Source: Pseudomonas sp. FP2335 (GTDB lineage Bacteria > Pseudomonadota > Gammaproteobacteria > Pseudomonadales > Pseudomonadaceae). Taken from it: a stretch of DNA of 64,000 nucleotides. Below, piece after piece: positions 1 to 8,633 of this stretch. The translations under genes were made by a program, and so were the position numbers. Where the stretch lies: positions 5,453,501-5,517,500 of the forward strand of contig NZ_CP117437.1 in NCBI RefSeq assembly GCF_030687535.1. The letters are read 5' to 3'. Each line of letters starts with the position of its first letter. Position 1 is the first letter of the stretch. The notes beneath the pieces were generated by a model that searched no databases, had not been told where the DNA came from, and saw only the letters and a program-made list of their open reading frames with translations.

Positions 1-231
1 CAGCGTATGTATGCGCACTTCATGCAGAAGGACATGCCCGCCGAACAGCGTGGGATCTTTATCGCCGGTGACGACGTTTCCTGGACACCGGCATGGGTAG
101 AAGGCGCCGTGCAAACCTCGCTGAATGCTGTATGGGGCATCATGACCCACTTCGGCGGCAGCACTCACCCCGAAAACCCGGGACCGGGCGATGTGTTCGA
201 TGAAATCGGCCCGATTGCCCTGCCTGAATAA
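1..231 (+). CDS. Flavin monoamine oxidase, C-terminal fragment
   Basis: The window opens inside this gene; only the last 76 residues are present. The stretch AGDDVSWTPAWVEGA followed by a helix is the C-terminal FAD-contacting signature of flavin-dependent amine oxidases and tryptophan 2-monooxygenase-like enzymes, which oxidise amines or amino acids to imines or amides. The stop TAA overlaps the Shine-Dalgarno of the next gene, so the two are co-transcribed and probably act in sequence (oxidase, then amidase). The substrate cannot be decided from this fragment. Confidence 0.8.
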   Translation, partial: QRMYAHFMQKDMPAEQRGIFIAGDDVSWTPAWVEGAVQTSLNAVWGIMTHFGGSTHPENPGPGDVFDEIGPIALPE

Positions 232-241
232 GGAGTTGACC

Positions 242-1036
242 ATGCGTGTCGCCTTGTACCAATGCCCGCCGCTGCCACTGGATGTGGCCGGCAACCTGGC
301 ACGCCTGCACCAGCTGGCGCATGAAGCGTCAGGTGCGGATGTGCTGGTGTTGCCGGAGATGTTCCTCAGCGGCTACAACATCGGCGCCGAGGCGGTGGGG
401 GCGTTGGCCGAGGCCCAGGATGGTCCGTCCGCGCAGAGGATTGCCGCACTGGCGCAAAGTGCCGGGCTGGCGATTGTCTACGGCTACCCGGAGCGGGCCG
501 ACGACGGGCAGATCTACAACGCCGTGCAACTGATAGACGCCCACGGCCAGCGCCTGTGCAACTACCGCAAGACGCATCTGTTTGGCGATCTGGATCACGG
601 GATGTTCAGTGCCGGGGGCGATGACTTCCCGGTAGTGGAACTCAACGGTTGGAAGCTGGGCATGCTGATCTGCTACGACCTGGAATTCCCGGAAAACACC
701 CGCCGCCTGGCCCTGGCCGGTGCCGAGCTGATCCTGGTGCCCACCGCGAACATGGTGCCGTTCGACTTTGTCGCCGATGTCACCGTGCGAGCGCGGGCGT
801 TCGAGAACCAATGCTACGTGGCCTACGCCAATTACTGCGGGCATGAAGGCGACATCCACTACTGCGGGCAAAGCAGTATTGCCGCGCCGGACGGCCAGCG
901 CATTGCCCAGGCCGGGCTGGATGAAGCGCTGATCATCGGCACGCTGGATCATCAATCGATCCTCACTGCCCGCGCCGCCAACCACTACCTGCACGACCGC
1001 CGTCCCCAGCTGTACAGCGCGCTGCACAAGCCCTGA
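242..1036 (+). CDS. Carbon-nitrogen hydrolase (nitrilase superfamily amidase)
   Basis: 264 residues. The nitrilase catalytic triad is visible: Glu39 (LPEMF), Lys110 (YRKTHLF) and Cys144 (LICYDLEFPE). Family members hydrolyse amides, nitriles or carbamoyl groups in the cytoplasm. The protein resembles the Pseudomonas R-stereoselective amidase (RamA) group, from memory. The ATG at 242 follows AAGGAG at 230-235, so it is preferred over in-frame starts further upstream. It sits 10 nt after a flavin monoamine oxidase. That order recalls the two-step indole-3-acetamide route (monooxygenase then hydrolase), although the hydrolase family differs from IaaH; this is inference. Confidence 0.85.
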   Translation: MRVALYQCPPLPLDVAGNLARLHQLAHEASGADVLVLPEMFLSGYNIGAEAVGALAEAQDGPSAQRIAALAQSAGLAIVYGYPERADDGQIYNAVQLIDAHGQRLCNYRKTHLFGDLDHGMFSAGGDDFPVVELNGWKLGMLICYDLEFPENTRRLALAGAELILVPTANMVPFDFVADVTVRARAFENQCYVAYANYCGHEGDIHYCGQSSIAAPDGQRIAQAGLDEALIIGTLDHQSILTARAANHYLHDRRPQLYSALHKP

Positions 1037-1084
1037 CCTTGTGGGTTTGTTAGCATAGGCACTTCCTACGTTTCGGAAGTGCCC

Positions 1085-3421
1085 ATGCCTGCGCCGGCCC
1101 ACCCTCTTCACCGTCAACTGACCCTGGCCAATGGCCTGCGGGTTTCCCTGCGCCATGCGCCGCGCTTGAAGCGCAGCGCGGCAGTTTTACGGGTCGCCGC
1201 CGGCAGCCACGATGTGCCCCTGGCCTGGCCGGGGTTGGCGCACTTTCTTGAGCATCTGCTGTTCCTCGCAACCGAGCGTTTTCCCACAGACGAAGGGCTG
1301 ATGGCCTACGTGCAACGTCACGGCGGCCAGGTCAACGCCAGCACCCGCGAGCGCACCACGGACTTCTTCTTTGAACTGCCGGTGTCGACCTTCGCCGATG
1401 GCCTGGAGCGCTTGGCCGACATGCTGGCCCAGCCGCGCCTGGCGCTGGAAGATCAACTGCGCGAACGCGAAGTGCTGCACGCGGAATTTGTCGCCTGGTC
1501 CCAGGATGCCAAGGCCCAGCAGCAGGTGGCGTTGTTCGCAGGGCTGGCGACGGATCATCCACTGCGCGGTTTTCATGCGGGCAACCGCGACAGCTTGCCG
1601 GTGGAAAGTCAGGCATTTCAGCAGGCATTGCGGGAATTTCATCAGCAGTTCTACCAGAGCGGACAAATGACCTTAAGCCTTGCAGGCCCACAGTCGCTGG
1701 ACGCACTGGAAACTCTTGCGCAGCAATTCAGCGCTGTGTTGAATTCGAGCCCTCAACGCCCACAACTCGCACCACCGCCGTTGATGCCCGGTGACGTTCA
1801 GGGCTACCAGCACAAAGCTGACAACCACCTGCACCAAGTCATCACTTGCAACGCGCCGCGCGCAGCCCTGGAGTTCCTCTGCACCTGGCTCAACGCTTCG
1901 GCTCCAGGCGGATTGTTGGCCGAACTGCAAACACGACAACTGGCCACCGACCTGCAAGCGAGGGTGCTGTATCACTTTGCCGGGCAAGCACTGTTGGACG
2001 TCGATTTCACCCTCGACACTCAAGATGAACCGGCGACAGCGATTGAAGCATTGCTGCACGACTGGCTGAGCTTTTTCGCACACAGCGATTGGACGGCACT
2101 GCAAGAAGAGTTCGCCCTGCTGGCCGCTCGCCAGCAACAAACCGGCGGCGCCCTCGCCTTGGCTCGACACGACAGCGAAGATCTGTCGGAACAGGCCCTC
2201 ACTGCCCTCAAAACCCTGCTCGTCGCCCTGCGGCTGCCACCGGCGCAGCACACGTGGCAACTGCCACCGAACAATCCATTCCTGCGCCCGCCAGCCAAGG
2301 AAGAGCGTGCTGGCCTGATTCGTGGCCAGACCAGCGCCCACCGCGGTTTGCGCACCTTCGCCCAGGACCGTTCACGGGGCCGCCGGGAAGTGTCGGCGCT
2401 GTCCTTCAGCCAAGCGTGGGCGAATGACACCGATGAAGCCGCGCTGTACCTGCACTGGCGCTCTGCTCCCAGCGACCTGCAAAGCGCATTGCAGCCACTG
2501 CGTGAGAATGCTCGCCAGGCGGGCGTTGAATTGTCGTTTGAAACCATCGGCAACGACTGGCTGGTGAAAATGGTCGGGCTGCACGAACCCATGCCGGCGG
2601 TGTTGGATGCCTTGGCGCACAGCCTGAACCAGGCACAACAGAAACCCTGCGCCCCGACGCCGACGATCGCCATTCGCGAATTGCTCAAGGCACTGCCCGC
2701 TTACTGCGCCACCCCGCCCGAGCACCGCGAAACCTCCTGGGTCAACGCCCGCTGGCAGGGCCTGGGGCTGGGTTTTCCGGCCGCGTCCGAAGCGGCGATC
2801 AAGGCAGCCGCAGCGCACCTGCCCGGGCAACCCGCACCGACCGATCAGTTCTTGCCAACCCTCGGCGGCCAGCGCATCTGGCACGAGGTGAAGACCGATT
2901 CCAGCGAGGCCGCCTTGCTGCTGTTTTGCCCGGCCCCCAGCCAATCCCTGGAGGATGAAGCCGCGTGGCGCCTGCTTGGGCATCTGCTCCAGGGTCCGTT
3001 TTACCAACGCCTGCGGGTAGAGCTGCAAATCGGCTACGCCGTGTTCAGCGGCGTCCGACAGATCAACGGGCAAACGGGCCTGCTGTTTGGCGTGCAATCG
3101 CCCAATGTGTCCCGGGAAGCGATCGTTGAGCAGTTACAGATCTTCCTGACGCAATTGCCGACGCTGATCAACAACGCTGACGACATGGCCAACACGGCAC
3201 TGGCGGGACAGTTCTCGGCAAGCACGCTACCGCTTGCCCAAGCCGCCGAACTGCTCTGGCATGCGCGTTTGGCCGGGCACCCGGCGGATTATCTGGAGCG
3301 CGTTCAACAGTCGATCCAACGCCTGACCCGCGAAGATCTGCTACACGCCGCCGAACAGTTGAACAACGCCACAGGCGGCTGGCGCTATGTCGCCAACGGC
3401 CCGCGCATCACAACAGGCTGA
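1085..3421 (+). CDS. pqqF: PqqF, coenzyme PQQ biosynthesis zinc protease
   Basis: 778 residues, M16 (insulinase-like) metalloprotease. The inverted zinc motif His53-x-x-Glu56-His57 (HFLEH) lies near the N-terminus and a further acidic zinc ligand follows in the EVLHAEF region around residue 130. PqqF cleaves the cross-linked PqqA peptide. GGAAG at 1074-1079 spaces correctly for the ATG at 1085 and is too close for the in-frame GTG at 1079. The gene stands just upstream of pqqA on the same strand, the pqqFABCDE order known for fluorescent pseudomonads. Confidence 0.92.
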   Translation: MPAPAHPLHRQLTLANGLRVSLRHAPRLKRSAAVLRVAAGSHDVPLAWPGLAHFLEHLLFLATERFPTDEGLMAYVQRHGGQVNASTRERTTDFFFELPVSTFADGLERLADMLAQPRLALEDQLREREVLHAEFVAWSQDAKAQQQVALFAGLATDHPLRGFHAGNRDSLPVESQAFQQALREFHQQFYQSGQMTLSLAGPQSLDALETLAQQFSAVLNSSPQRPQLAPPPLMPGDVQGYQHKADNHLHQVITCNAPRAALEFLCTWLNASAPGGLLAELQTRQLATDLQARVLYHFAGQALLDVDFTLDTQDEPATAIEALLHDWLSFFAHSDWTALQEEFALLAARQQQTGGALALARHDSEDLSEQALTALKTLLVALRLPPAQHTWQLPPNNPFLRPPAKEERAGLIRGQTSAHRGLRTFAQDRSRGRREVSALSFSQAWANDTDEAALYLHWRSAPSDLQSALQPLRENARQAGVELSFETIGNDWLVKMVGLHEPMPAVLDALAHSLNQAQQKPCAPTPTIAIRELLKALPAYCATPPEHRETSWVNARWQGLGLGFPAASEAAIKAAAAHLPGQPAPTDQFLPTLGGQRIWHEVKTDSSEAALLLFCPAPSQSLEDEAAWRLLGHLLQGPFYQRLRVELQIGYAVFSGVRQINGQTGLLFGVQSPNVSREAIVEQLQIFLTQLPTLINNADDMANTALAGQFSASTLPLAQAAELLWHARLAGHPADYLERVQQSIQRLTREDLLHAAEQLNNATGGWRYVANGPRITTG

Positions 3422-3522
3422 TACCGGCGGGCTGATCATTGCCAACCTTGCAACAGGCTTTTTCCACCGAGACAGCGCTAACTTGAGCAGATCTGAGTAT
3501 TATTCCTACTCACGCTGCTGAA

Positions 3523-3540
3523 CATCTCCGATCGGAGATG
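3523..3540. promoter_or_regulatory. 18-bp perfect palindrome upstream of pqqA
   Basis: CATCTCCGATCGGAGATG is fully self-complementary over 18 bp, 54 nt before the pqqA start codon, in the 173-nt pqqF-pqqA spacer. It could be an operator for a dimeric regulator, or an RNA stem if transcribed. No regulator is named because the motif is not recognised. Confidence 0.5.
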
Positions 3541-3594
3541 GACTATATGTATTACTTGGTAGTGAAAGTCCCATCCCTTGGTAGGAGTAAGAAT

Positions 3595-3669
3595 ATGACC
3601 TGGTCCAAACCTGCTTACACTGATCTGCGTATCGGTTTCGAAGTCACCATGTACTTCGCCAGCCGTTAA
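3595..3669 (+). CDS. pqqA: PqqA, PQQ precursor peptide
   Basis: A 24-residue peptide that supplies the Glu and Tyr from which pyrroloquinoline quinone is built. The invariant Glu16-Val-Thr-Met-Tyr20 segment is intact: PqqE links Glu16 to Tyr20, then PqqF and partners excise the pair. GGAG at 3583-3586 fits the ATG at 3595. The frame is also open back to ATG 3547, which has a GGAG (3534-3537) at usable distance and would give a 40-residue form; the short form matches the family's usual length. A terminator-like hairpin follows, as expected for a precursor needed in excess over the enzymes. Confidence 0.95.
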   Translation: MTWSKPAYTDLRIGFEVTMYFASR

Positions 3670-3686
3670 TCCGCTGGGTACTACAA

Positions 3687-3712
3687 CGCCTCGGCCCGCC
3701 CGGGGCGTTTTT
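3687..3712 (+). terminator. Attenuating terminator between pqqA and pqqB
   Basis: An 8-bp stem (CGCCTCGG / CCGGGGCG, one T-G wobble) with a 5-nt loop at 3687-3707 is followed by TTTTTGTTTT. Partial readthrough would set a high pqqA to pqqBCDE ratio. Confidence 0.75.
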
Positions 3713-3738
3713 GTTTTGAGCTTTGCTTGGGAGCTACC

Positions 3739-4650
3739 ATGTTTGTCCAGATTCTAGGTTCCGCCGCCGGCGGTGGTTTCCCACAGTGGAACTGCAACTG
3801 CGCCAACTGCGCAGGTTTTCGTGATGGCAGCTTGCGGGCCCAGGCACGTACCCAGTCGTCCATCGCCATCTCCGACGATGGCGTGAATTGGGTGCTGTGC
3901 AACGCCTCGCCGGATATTCGCGCGCAACTGCAAGGCTTTGCGCCGATGCAGCCCGGCCGTGCGCTACGCGACACCGGCATCAGCGCCATCATCCTGATGG
4001 ACAGCCAGATCGACCACACCACCGGCCTGCTGAGCCTGCGCGAAGGCTGCCCGCACCAGGTGTGGTGCACCGACATGGTCCACGAAGATCTCAGCACCGG
4101 CTTCCCGCTGTTCCCCATGCTTACCCACTGGAACGGCGGCCTGGCCTGGAACCGCATCGAGCTGGACACCAGCTTCAGCATCCCGGCCTGCCCCAACCTG
4201 CGGTTCACCCCGCTGCCACTGCGCAGCGCTGCACCGCCCTACTCACCGCACCGCTTCGACCCGCACCCGGGCGACAATATCGGCCTGATCGTCGAAGACC
4301 TGCGCACCGGCGGCAAGCTGTTCTATGCCCCCGGCCTGGGCAAGGTCGACGCACCACTGCTGGAGATCATGGCCGGCAGCGACTGCCTGCTGGTGGACGG
4401 CACAATGTGGGACGACGATGAAATGCAGCGCCGTGGCGTCGGCACCCGCACCGGCCGCGAAATGGGGCATCTGGCGCAGAACGGCCCCGGCGGCATGCTG
4501 CAAGTGCTGGAACAACTGCCAGAGCAGCGCAAAGTGCTTATCCACATCAACAACACCAACCCGATCCTCGATGAAGACTCCCCCGAGCGAGCCGAGCTGG
4601 TGCGGCGTAATGTCGAAGTGGCTTACGACGGCATGAGCATTGAATTGTAG
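3739..4650 (+). CDS. pqqB: PqqB, PQQ biosynthesis oxidoreductase (metallo-beta-lactamase fold)
   Basis: 303 residues, the usual PqqB length. The N-terminus [19 protein letters not shown] and the cysteine cluster [11 protein letters not shown] are characteristic. PqqB is thought to hydroxylate or oxidise the excised Glu-Tyr intermediate in the cytoplasm. ATG 3739 is chosen because GGGAG at 3729-3733 precedes it; the in-frame TTG at 3727 lacks a site. It is the first gene after the pqqA terminator and is 11 nt from pqqC. Confidence 0.95.
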   Translation: MFVQILGSAAGGGFPQWNCNCANCAGFRDGSLRAQARTQSSIAISDDGVNWVLCNASPDIRAQLQGFAPMQPGRALRDTGISAIILMDSQIDHTTGLLSLREGCPHQVWCTDMVHEDLSTGFPLFPMLTHWNGGLAWNRIELDTSFSIPACPNLRFTPLPLRSAAPPYSPHRFDPHPGDNIGLIVEDLRTGGKLFYAPGLGKVDAPLLEIMAGSDCLLVDGTMWDDDEMQRRGVGTRTGREMGHLAQNGPGGMLQVLEQLPEQRKVLIHINNTNPILDEDSPERAELVRRNVEVAYDGMSIEL

Positions 4651-4661
4651 GAGCGATCGAA

Positions 4662-5414
4662 ATGACTGATACGCCGTTGACCACCGCCGAATTCGAAGCC
4701 GCCCTGCGTGCCAAGGGCGCCTTCTACCATATCCATCACCCGTACCACGTGGCGATGTACGAAGGCCGCGCAAGTCGCGAGCAGATCCAGGGCTGGGTCG
4801 CCAACCGTTTCTACTATCAAGTGAATATTCCGCTCAAAGACGCGGCGATCCTGGCCAACTGCCCTGACCGCGAGATCCGCCGCGAATGGATCCAGCGCCT
4901 GCTCGACCACGACGGCGCCCCCGGTGAAGACGGCGGCATCGAAGCCTGGCTGCGCCTGGGGCAGGCCGTCGGTCTCGATCCCGACCAACTGCGCTCGCAG
5001 GAATTGGTACTGCCCGGCGTACGCTTTGCGGTCGACGCCTACGTCAACTTTGCCCGTCGCGCCAGCTGGCAGGAAGCCGCCAGCAGTTCGCTGACCGAGC
5101 TGTTCGCGCCGCAGATCCACCAGTCGCGCCTCGACAGCTGGCCGCAGCATTACCCGTGGATCGACCCGACCGGCTACGAGTATTTCCGCACCCGCCTGGG
5201 CCAGGCTCGCCGGGATGTGGAACACGGTTTGGCGATCACCTTGCAGCACTACACCACCCGCGAAGGCCAGGAGCGCATGCTGGAAATTCTCCAGTTCAAA
5301 CTGGATATTTTGTGGAGCATGCTGGACGCCATGAGCATGGCCTACGAACTCAAGCGCCCGCCGTATCACAGCGTGACCGACCAGCGGGTTTGGCATAAAG
5401 GGATCGCCCTATGA
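4662..5414 (+). CDS. pqqC: PqqC, pyrroloquinoline-quinone synthase
   Basis: 250 residues, matching the family. PqqC is a cofactor-free oxidase of the heme-oxygenase-like/TenA fold that does the final ring closure and eight-electron oxidation to PQQ. Recognisable segments include [15 protein letters not shown] near the N-terminus, [16 protein letters not shown] and [19 protein letters not shown]. Its stop overlaps the pqqD start by 4 nt (ATGA), showing translational coupling. Confidence 0.96.
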   Translation: MTDTPLTTAEFEAALRAKGAFYHIHHPYHVAMYEGRASREQIQGWVANRFYYQVNIPLKDAAILANCPDREIRREWIQRLLDHDGAPGEDGGIEAWLRLGQAVGLDPDQLRSQELVLPGVRFAVDAYVNFARRASWQEAASSSLTELFAPQIHQSRLDSWPQHYPWIDPTGYEYFRTRLGQARRDVEHGLAITLQHYTTREGQERMLEILQFKLDILWSMLDAMSMAYELKRPPYHSVTDQRVWHKGIAL

Positions 5415-5686
5415 GCTTTGATCGCAGCAAGAAACCGACCTGGCGCCAGGGCTACCGCTACCAGTACGAGCCCGCGCAAAAGGGCCATGTGTTGCTCTAC
5501 CCCGAAGGCATGATCAAGCTCAACGACAGCGCTGCGCTGATCGGCGGCCTGATCGACGGCGAGCGCGACGTGGCGGCGATCATCGCCGAGCTGGATAAGC
5601 AGTTCCCCGGCGTACCTGAGCTGGGTGACGACATCGAGCAATTCATGGAGGTCGCCCGTGCAGAACACTGGATCACCCTTGCCTGA
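5411..5686 (+). CDS. pqqD: PqqD, PqqA-binding chaperone
   Basis: 91 residues. PqqD is the RRE-type peptide chaperone that presents PqqA to the radical SAM enzyme PqqE. The family pattern is visible: [22 protein letters not shown], then [19 protein letters not shown]. It overlaps pqqC by 4 nt and pqqE by 29 nt, so production of the two partners is tightly linked. Confidence 0.95.
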   Translation: MSFDRSKKPTWRQGYRYQYEPAQKGHVLLYPEGMIKLNDSAALIGGLIDGERDVAAIIAELDKQFPGVPELGDDIEQFMEVARAEHWITLA

Positions 5687-6809
5687 AAAACCGCCGATCG
5701 GCCTGCCGCTGTGGCTGCTCGCCGAGCTGACCTACCGCTGCCCGCTGCAATGCCCGTATTGCTCCAACCCGTTGGATTTCGCCGAGCAGGGCAAGGAACT
5801 GAGCACCGAGCAGTGGTTCAAGGTGTTTCGCGAGGCGCGGGAAATGGGCGCAGCACAGCTGGGGTTTTCCGGCGGTGAACCGCTGGTGCGCCAGGACCTC
5901 GCCGAGCTGATCGCCGAAGCGCGCAAGCTGGGGTTCTACACCAACCTGATCACCTCCGGCATCGGCCTGACCGAGCAGAAGATCAGCGACTTCAAGAAGG
6001 CTGGCCTGGACCATATCCAGATCAGCTTCCAGGCCAGCGACGAGCAGGTGAACAACCTGCTGGCCGGCTCGAAAAAAGCCTTCGCGCAAAAACTGGAGAT
6101 GGCCCGGGCGGTGAAAGCCCACGGCTACCCGATGGTGCTGAACTTCGTTACCCACCGGCACAATATCGACAAGATCGACCGCATCATTGAGCTGTGTATC
6201 GCGCTGGAGGCAGACTTCGTTGAGCTCGCCACCTGCCAGTTCTACGGCTGGGCGCAGCTCAATCGAGTGGGTTTGTTGCCGACCAAGGAACAACTGGTAC
6301 GCGCCGAACGCATCACCAATGAATACCGCGCCAAGCTCGAAGCCGAAGGCCACCCGTGCAAGCTGATCTTCGTTACCCCGGATTACTACGAAGAACGCCC
6401 GAAAGCCTGCATGAACGGCTGGGGCAGTATTTTTCTGACAGTGACGCCAGACGGCACCGCCCTGCCCTGCCACGGCGCCCGACAGATGCCGGTGCAATTT
6501 CCGAATGTGCGCGACCACAGCATGCAACACATCTGGTACGACTCGTTCGGCTTCAACCGCTTTCGCGGCTACGACTGGATGCCCGAGCCGTGCCGTTCAT
6601 GCGATGAAAAAGAAAAGGACTTCGGTGGCTGCCGCTGCCAGGCATTCATGCTCACCGGCGACGCGAGCAACGCCGACCCGGTGTGCAGCAAATCCGAGCA
6701 GCACGGCATCATCCTTCAAGCGCGCGAAGATGCCGAACACGCCACCCAGACCATCGAACAGCTGGCGTTTCGCAACGAGCGCAACTCACGCCTCATCGCC
6801 AAAAGCTGA
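5658..6809 (+). CDS. pqqE: PqqE, PqqA peptide cyclase (radical SAM/SPASM)
   Basis: 383 residues when started at GTG 5658, which GGAGG at 5647-5651 precedes by 6 nt. The radical SAM cluster motif is Cys28-x3-Cys32-x2-Cys35 (CPLQCPYC), followed by [11 protein letters not shown]-terminal SPASM domain carries further cluster ligands ([27 protein letters not shown]). The enzyme forms the C-C bond between Glu16 and Tyr20 of PqqA. It is the last pqq gene here; the start lies inside pqqD. Confidence 0.95.
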   Translation: MQNTGSPLPEKPPIGLPLWLLAELTYRCPLQCPYCSNPLDFAEQGKELSTEQWFKVFREAREMGAAQLGFSGGEPLVRQDLAELIAEARKLGFYTNLITSGIGLTEQKISDFKKAGLDHIQISFQASDEQVNNLLAGSKKAFAQKLEMARAVKAHGYPMVLNFVTHRHNIDKIDRIIELCIALEADFVELATCQFYGWAQLNRVGLLPTKEQLVRAERITNEYRAKLEAEGHPCKLIFVTPDYYEERPKACMNGWGSIFLTVTPDGTALPCHGARQMPVQFPNVRDHSMQHIWYDSFGFNRFRGYDWMPEPCRSCDEKEKDFGGCRCQAFMLTGDASNADPVCSKSEQHGIILQAREDAEHATQTIEQLAFRNERNSRLIAKS

Positions 6810-6814
6810 CGGCC

Positions 6815-6973
6815 TCAGCGCTTGGCGATGATGTATACCGCGTGAATGATGCCGGGGAAGTAGCCACACAGGGTCAGCAGAATATTCAGCCAGAACGCGC
6901 CGGCGAAGCCCACTTGCAGGAACACGCCCAGTGGCGGCAGCAGGATGGCGATGAGGATACGAATGAAATCCAT
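6815..6973 (-). CDS. YqaE/Pmp3 family small membrane protein
   Basis: A 52-residue protein starting MDFIRILIAILLPPLG and ending YIIAKR. Two hydrophobic helices joined by a short loop, with ILLPPLGVFLQ and LTLCGYFPGIIHAVY, are the hallmark of the Pmp3/YqaE (UPF0057) family. Members are linked to membrane potential and salt or stress tolerance. A GGAG lies a few bases before the start on the minus strand. It is convergent with pqqE, only 5 nt separating the stops, and is too short for most automatic gene finders. Confidence 0.9.
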   Translation of the reverse strand: MDFIRILIAILLPPLGVFLQVGFAGAFWLNILLTLCGYFPGIIHAVYIIAKR

Positions 6974-7081
6974 GGGTCAGCTCCAGAAAATCGGCTCGTG
7001 TGAGCCGTGTAGCTAATCGACCTTGGGGGTTCGTGAGGGTTCAGTGGGATCTGGCTTAGAGCCATCTATACCGACGTACAC

Positions 7082-7122
7082 AAAAAAACGCCCCCAGCCA
7101 AAAGAATCAGGCTGGAGGCGCC
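7082..7122 (-). terminator. Rho-independent terminator of the aminotransferase
   Basis: Read on the minus strand: GCGCCTCCAGCC, a 10-nt loop, GGCTGGGGGCG, then seven T. It lies just beyond the stop of the gene ending at 7156. The remainder of the 182-nt gap holds nothing recognisable. Confidence 0.85.
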
Positions 7123-7155
7123 GCGTATACCGCGAGACGGTTCAGGAAATTGGGG

Positions 7156-8424
7156 TTAAACGGCGATGCCCTTGCGGCATTGCAACTGCGCAGTACGCAC
7201 GCGGGAGAAAGCGCGCGCCAGGCGCAGGAGCATTTCGTCGATGTTGCCTTTGCTGACGGTCAACGCCGGGGTAAAGCGCAGGCAATTGGGTTGCGGGGCG
7301 TTGAGGATCAGGCCTTCGTGCAGCGCAGCTTTTACCACTGCATCTGCAGAATCATCCGACAAGGTCAGGCCCCACATCAGGCCGTAGCCGCGCAGTTGGC
7401 CGTGGTCGTAGCGGTAGGCCAGGCGGGCAAGGCCTTCGCCCAGATGCAAGCCGGCTTCACGTACATGTTCAAGGAAGCCGTGCTCCAGCACCGTATCAAG
7501 CACCGCCATGCCGGCTGAGGCCATCAACGCGTTGCCATGATGGGTGCCGTCCAGCTCGCCCAACTCGAAGCAACAGGCTTTGCCCCGGGCCAACAGCGCC
7601 GCCAGGGGCACGCCGCCGCCCAGGCCTTTACCCAGGGTGATGATGTCGGCGCGTACGCCGTATTGCTGTTCGGCAAGCAGGGTGCCGCAACGGCCAAGGC
7701 CGGTTTGTACTTCGTCCAGGATCAGCAGGATGCCCAGTTCACGACACAGGCGCTCGACACCCTTGAGGTAGTGCTCGGTGGCCGGGATCACGCCGGCTTC
7801 GCCCTGGATGGGTTCGAGCAGGATGGCCACGGTTTGCGCATCGACTGCGGCGTGCAGGGCCGGCAGGTCGTTGAAAGGCACATGGCTGAAGCCTGGCAGT
7901 TGCGGTTCAAAACGATTGTCCGGACCACCGGCCGAAGCCGACATCGCCGCGAAGCTGCGCCCATGGCAACCGCCGCTGGCACTGATGATGCGGTAGGCGC
8001 CACCGCGATGCAGTTGGCCCCATTTGCGCGCCAGCTTGATCGCCGCCTCACAGGCTTCCGCGCCACTGTTGAGCAGGTAGGCCTGGTCGCTGCCGGTACG
8101 ATGGCAGAGCCGTTCGGCGAGGTTGAGTTGAGCACGGTTATGCAGGCCGTTGCCCGGGTTGATCAGCGCCTGGGTCTGGTCGGCCAGGGCCTTGATCAAC
8201 ACCTGTGGGCTGTGGCCGAGGCTGTTGGCAGCATTGCCTTGGCTGAAATCCAGGTAGGCACGCTCGTCGCTGTCCCACAGCCAGGAGCCCTGGCCGCGTA
8301 CGAACACTTGCGGTGGACGCGCCACAGTGGGCATCAAGGATTCGCTCGACGCATCATCACGCGACTCGTCCAAAATCAGGTCATCCAGGCTGGGCGTCGG
8401 GCGGCGCATATTGAACAGGTTCAC
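7156..8424 (-). CDS. Class-III PLP aminotransferase (acetylornithine/aspartate aminotransferase family)
   Basis: 422 residues, fold-type I. Visible motifs are NSGAEACEAAIKLAR (residues 119-133), ILDEVQTGLGRCG with Asp238 contacting the pyridine ring, and the Schiff-base Lys266 in ITLGKGLGGG. Relatives transfer amino groups from acetylornithine, succinylornithine or omega-amino acids; the substrate is not decidable here. The GTG at 8424 has GGGGGTGAG upstream; an in-frame ATG at 8409 is the alternative. It is divergent from a LysR regulator, which is therefore a likely controller. Confidence 0.85.
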   Translation of the reverse strand: MNLFNMRRPTPSLDDLILDESRDDASSESLMPTVARPPQVFVRGQGSWLWDSDERAYLDFSQGNAANSLGHSPQVLIKALADQTQALINPGNGLHNRAQLNLAERLCHRTGSDQAYLLNSGAEACEAAIKLARKWGQLHRGGAYRIISASGGCHGRSFAAMSASAGGPDNRFEPQLPGFSHVPFNDLPALHAAVDAQTVAILLEPIQGEAGVIPATEHYLKGVERLCRELGILLILDEVQTGLGRCGTLLAEQQYGVRADIITLGKGLGGGVPLAALLARGKACCFELGELDGTHHGNALMASAGMAVLDTVLEHGFLEHVREAGLHLGEGLARLAYRYDHGQLRGYGLMWGLTLSDDSADAVVKAALHEGLILNAPQPNCLRFTPALTVSKGNIDEMLLRLARAFSRVRTAQLQCRKGIAV

Positions 8425-8502
8425 AGCTCACCCCCAATAGCAACCGGACCTTGGTCGGTGCGACCGAGCAACAGTGCCTTGAGGTTTTTTGCCTTGCCTA
8501 TG

Positions 8503-8527
8503 TAAACGCTATCTAAATAAACGCTAT
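8503..8527. promoter_or_regulatory. Direct repeat in the divergent aminotransferase/LysR promoter region
   Basis: TAAACGCTAT occurs twice (8503-8512 and 8518-8527), 15 bp apart, about 80 bp before the aminotransferase start. It is a candidate binding site for the adjacent LysR protein; this is inferred from position only. Confidence 0.4.
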
Positions 8528-8633
8528 TCATTGCCCGATCTGGCCCTGTAAGCCCTGCGAATAGGCGCTAGACTAGGCGCCCCGGGGGCCAACGGCCATT
8601 TCGATTTTCCAGCTTTTTCGATAATCAAATCTT

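Noticed and set aside
1079..1084. GTG start for pqqF at 1079
   Set aside because: GGAAG ends directly at this codon, leaving no spacing; ATG 1085 fits.
4538..4546. DnaA box TTATCCACA in pqqB (also 26190 and 59107)
   Set aside because: Isolated copies inside coding sequence, expected now and then in 64 kb.
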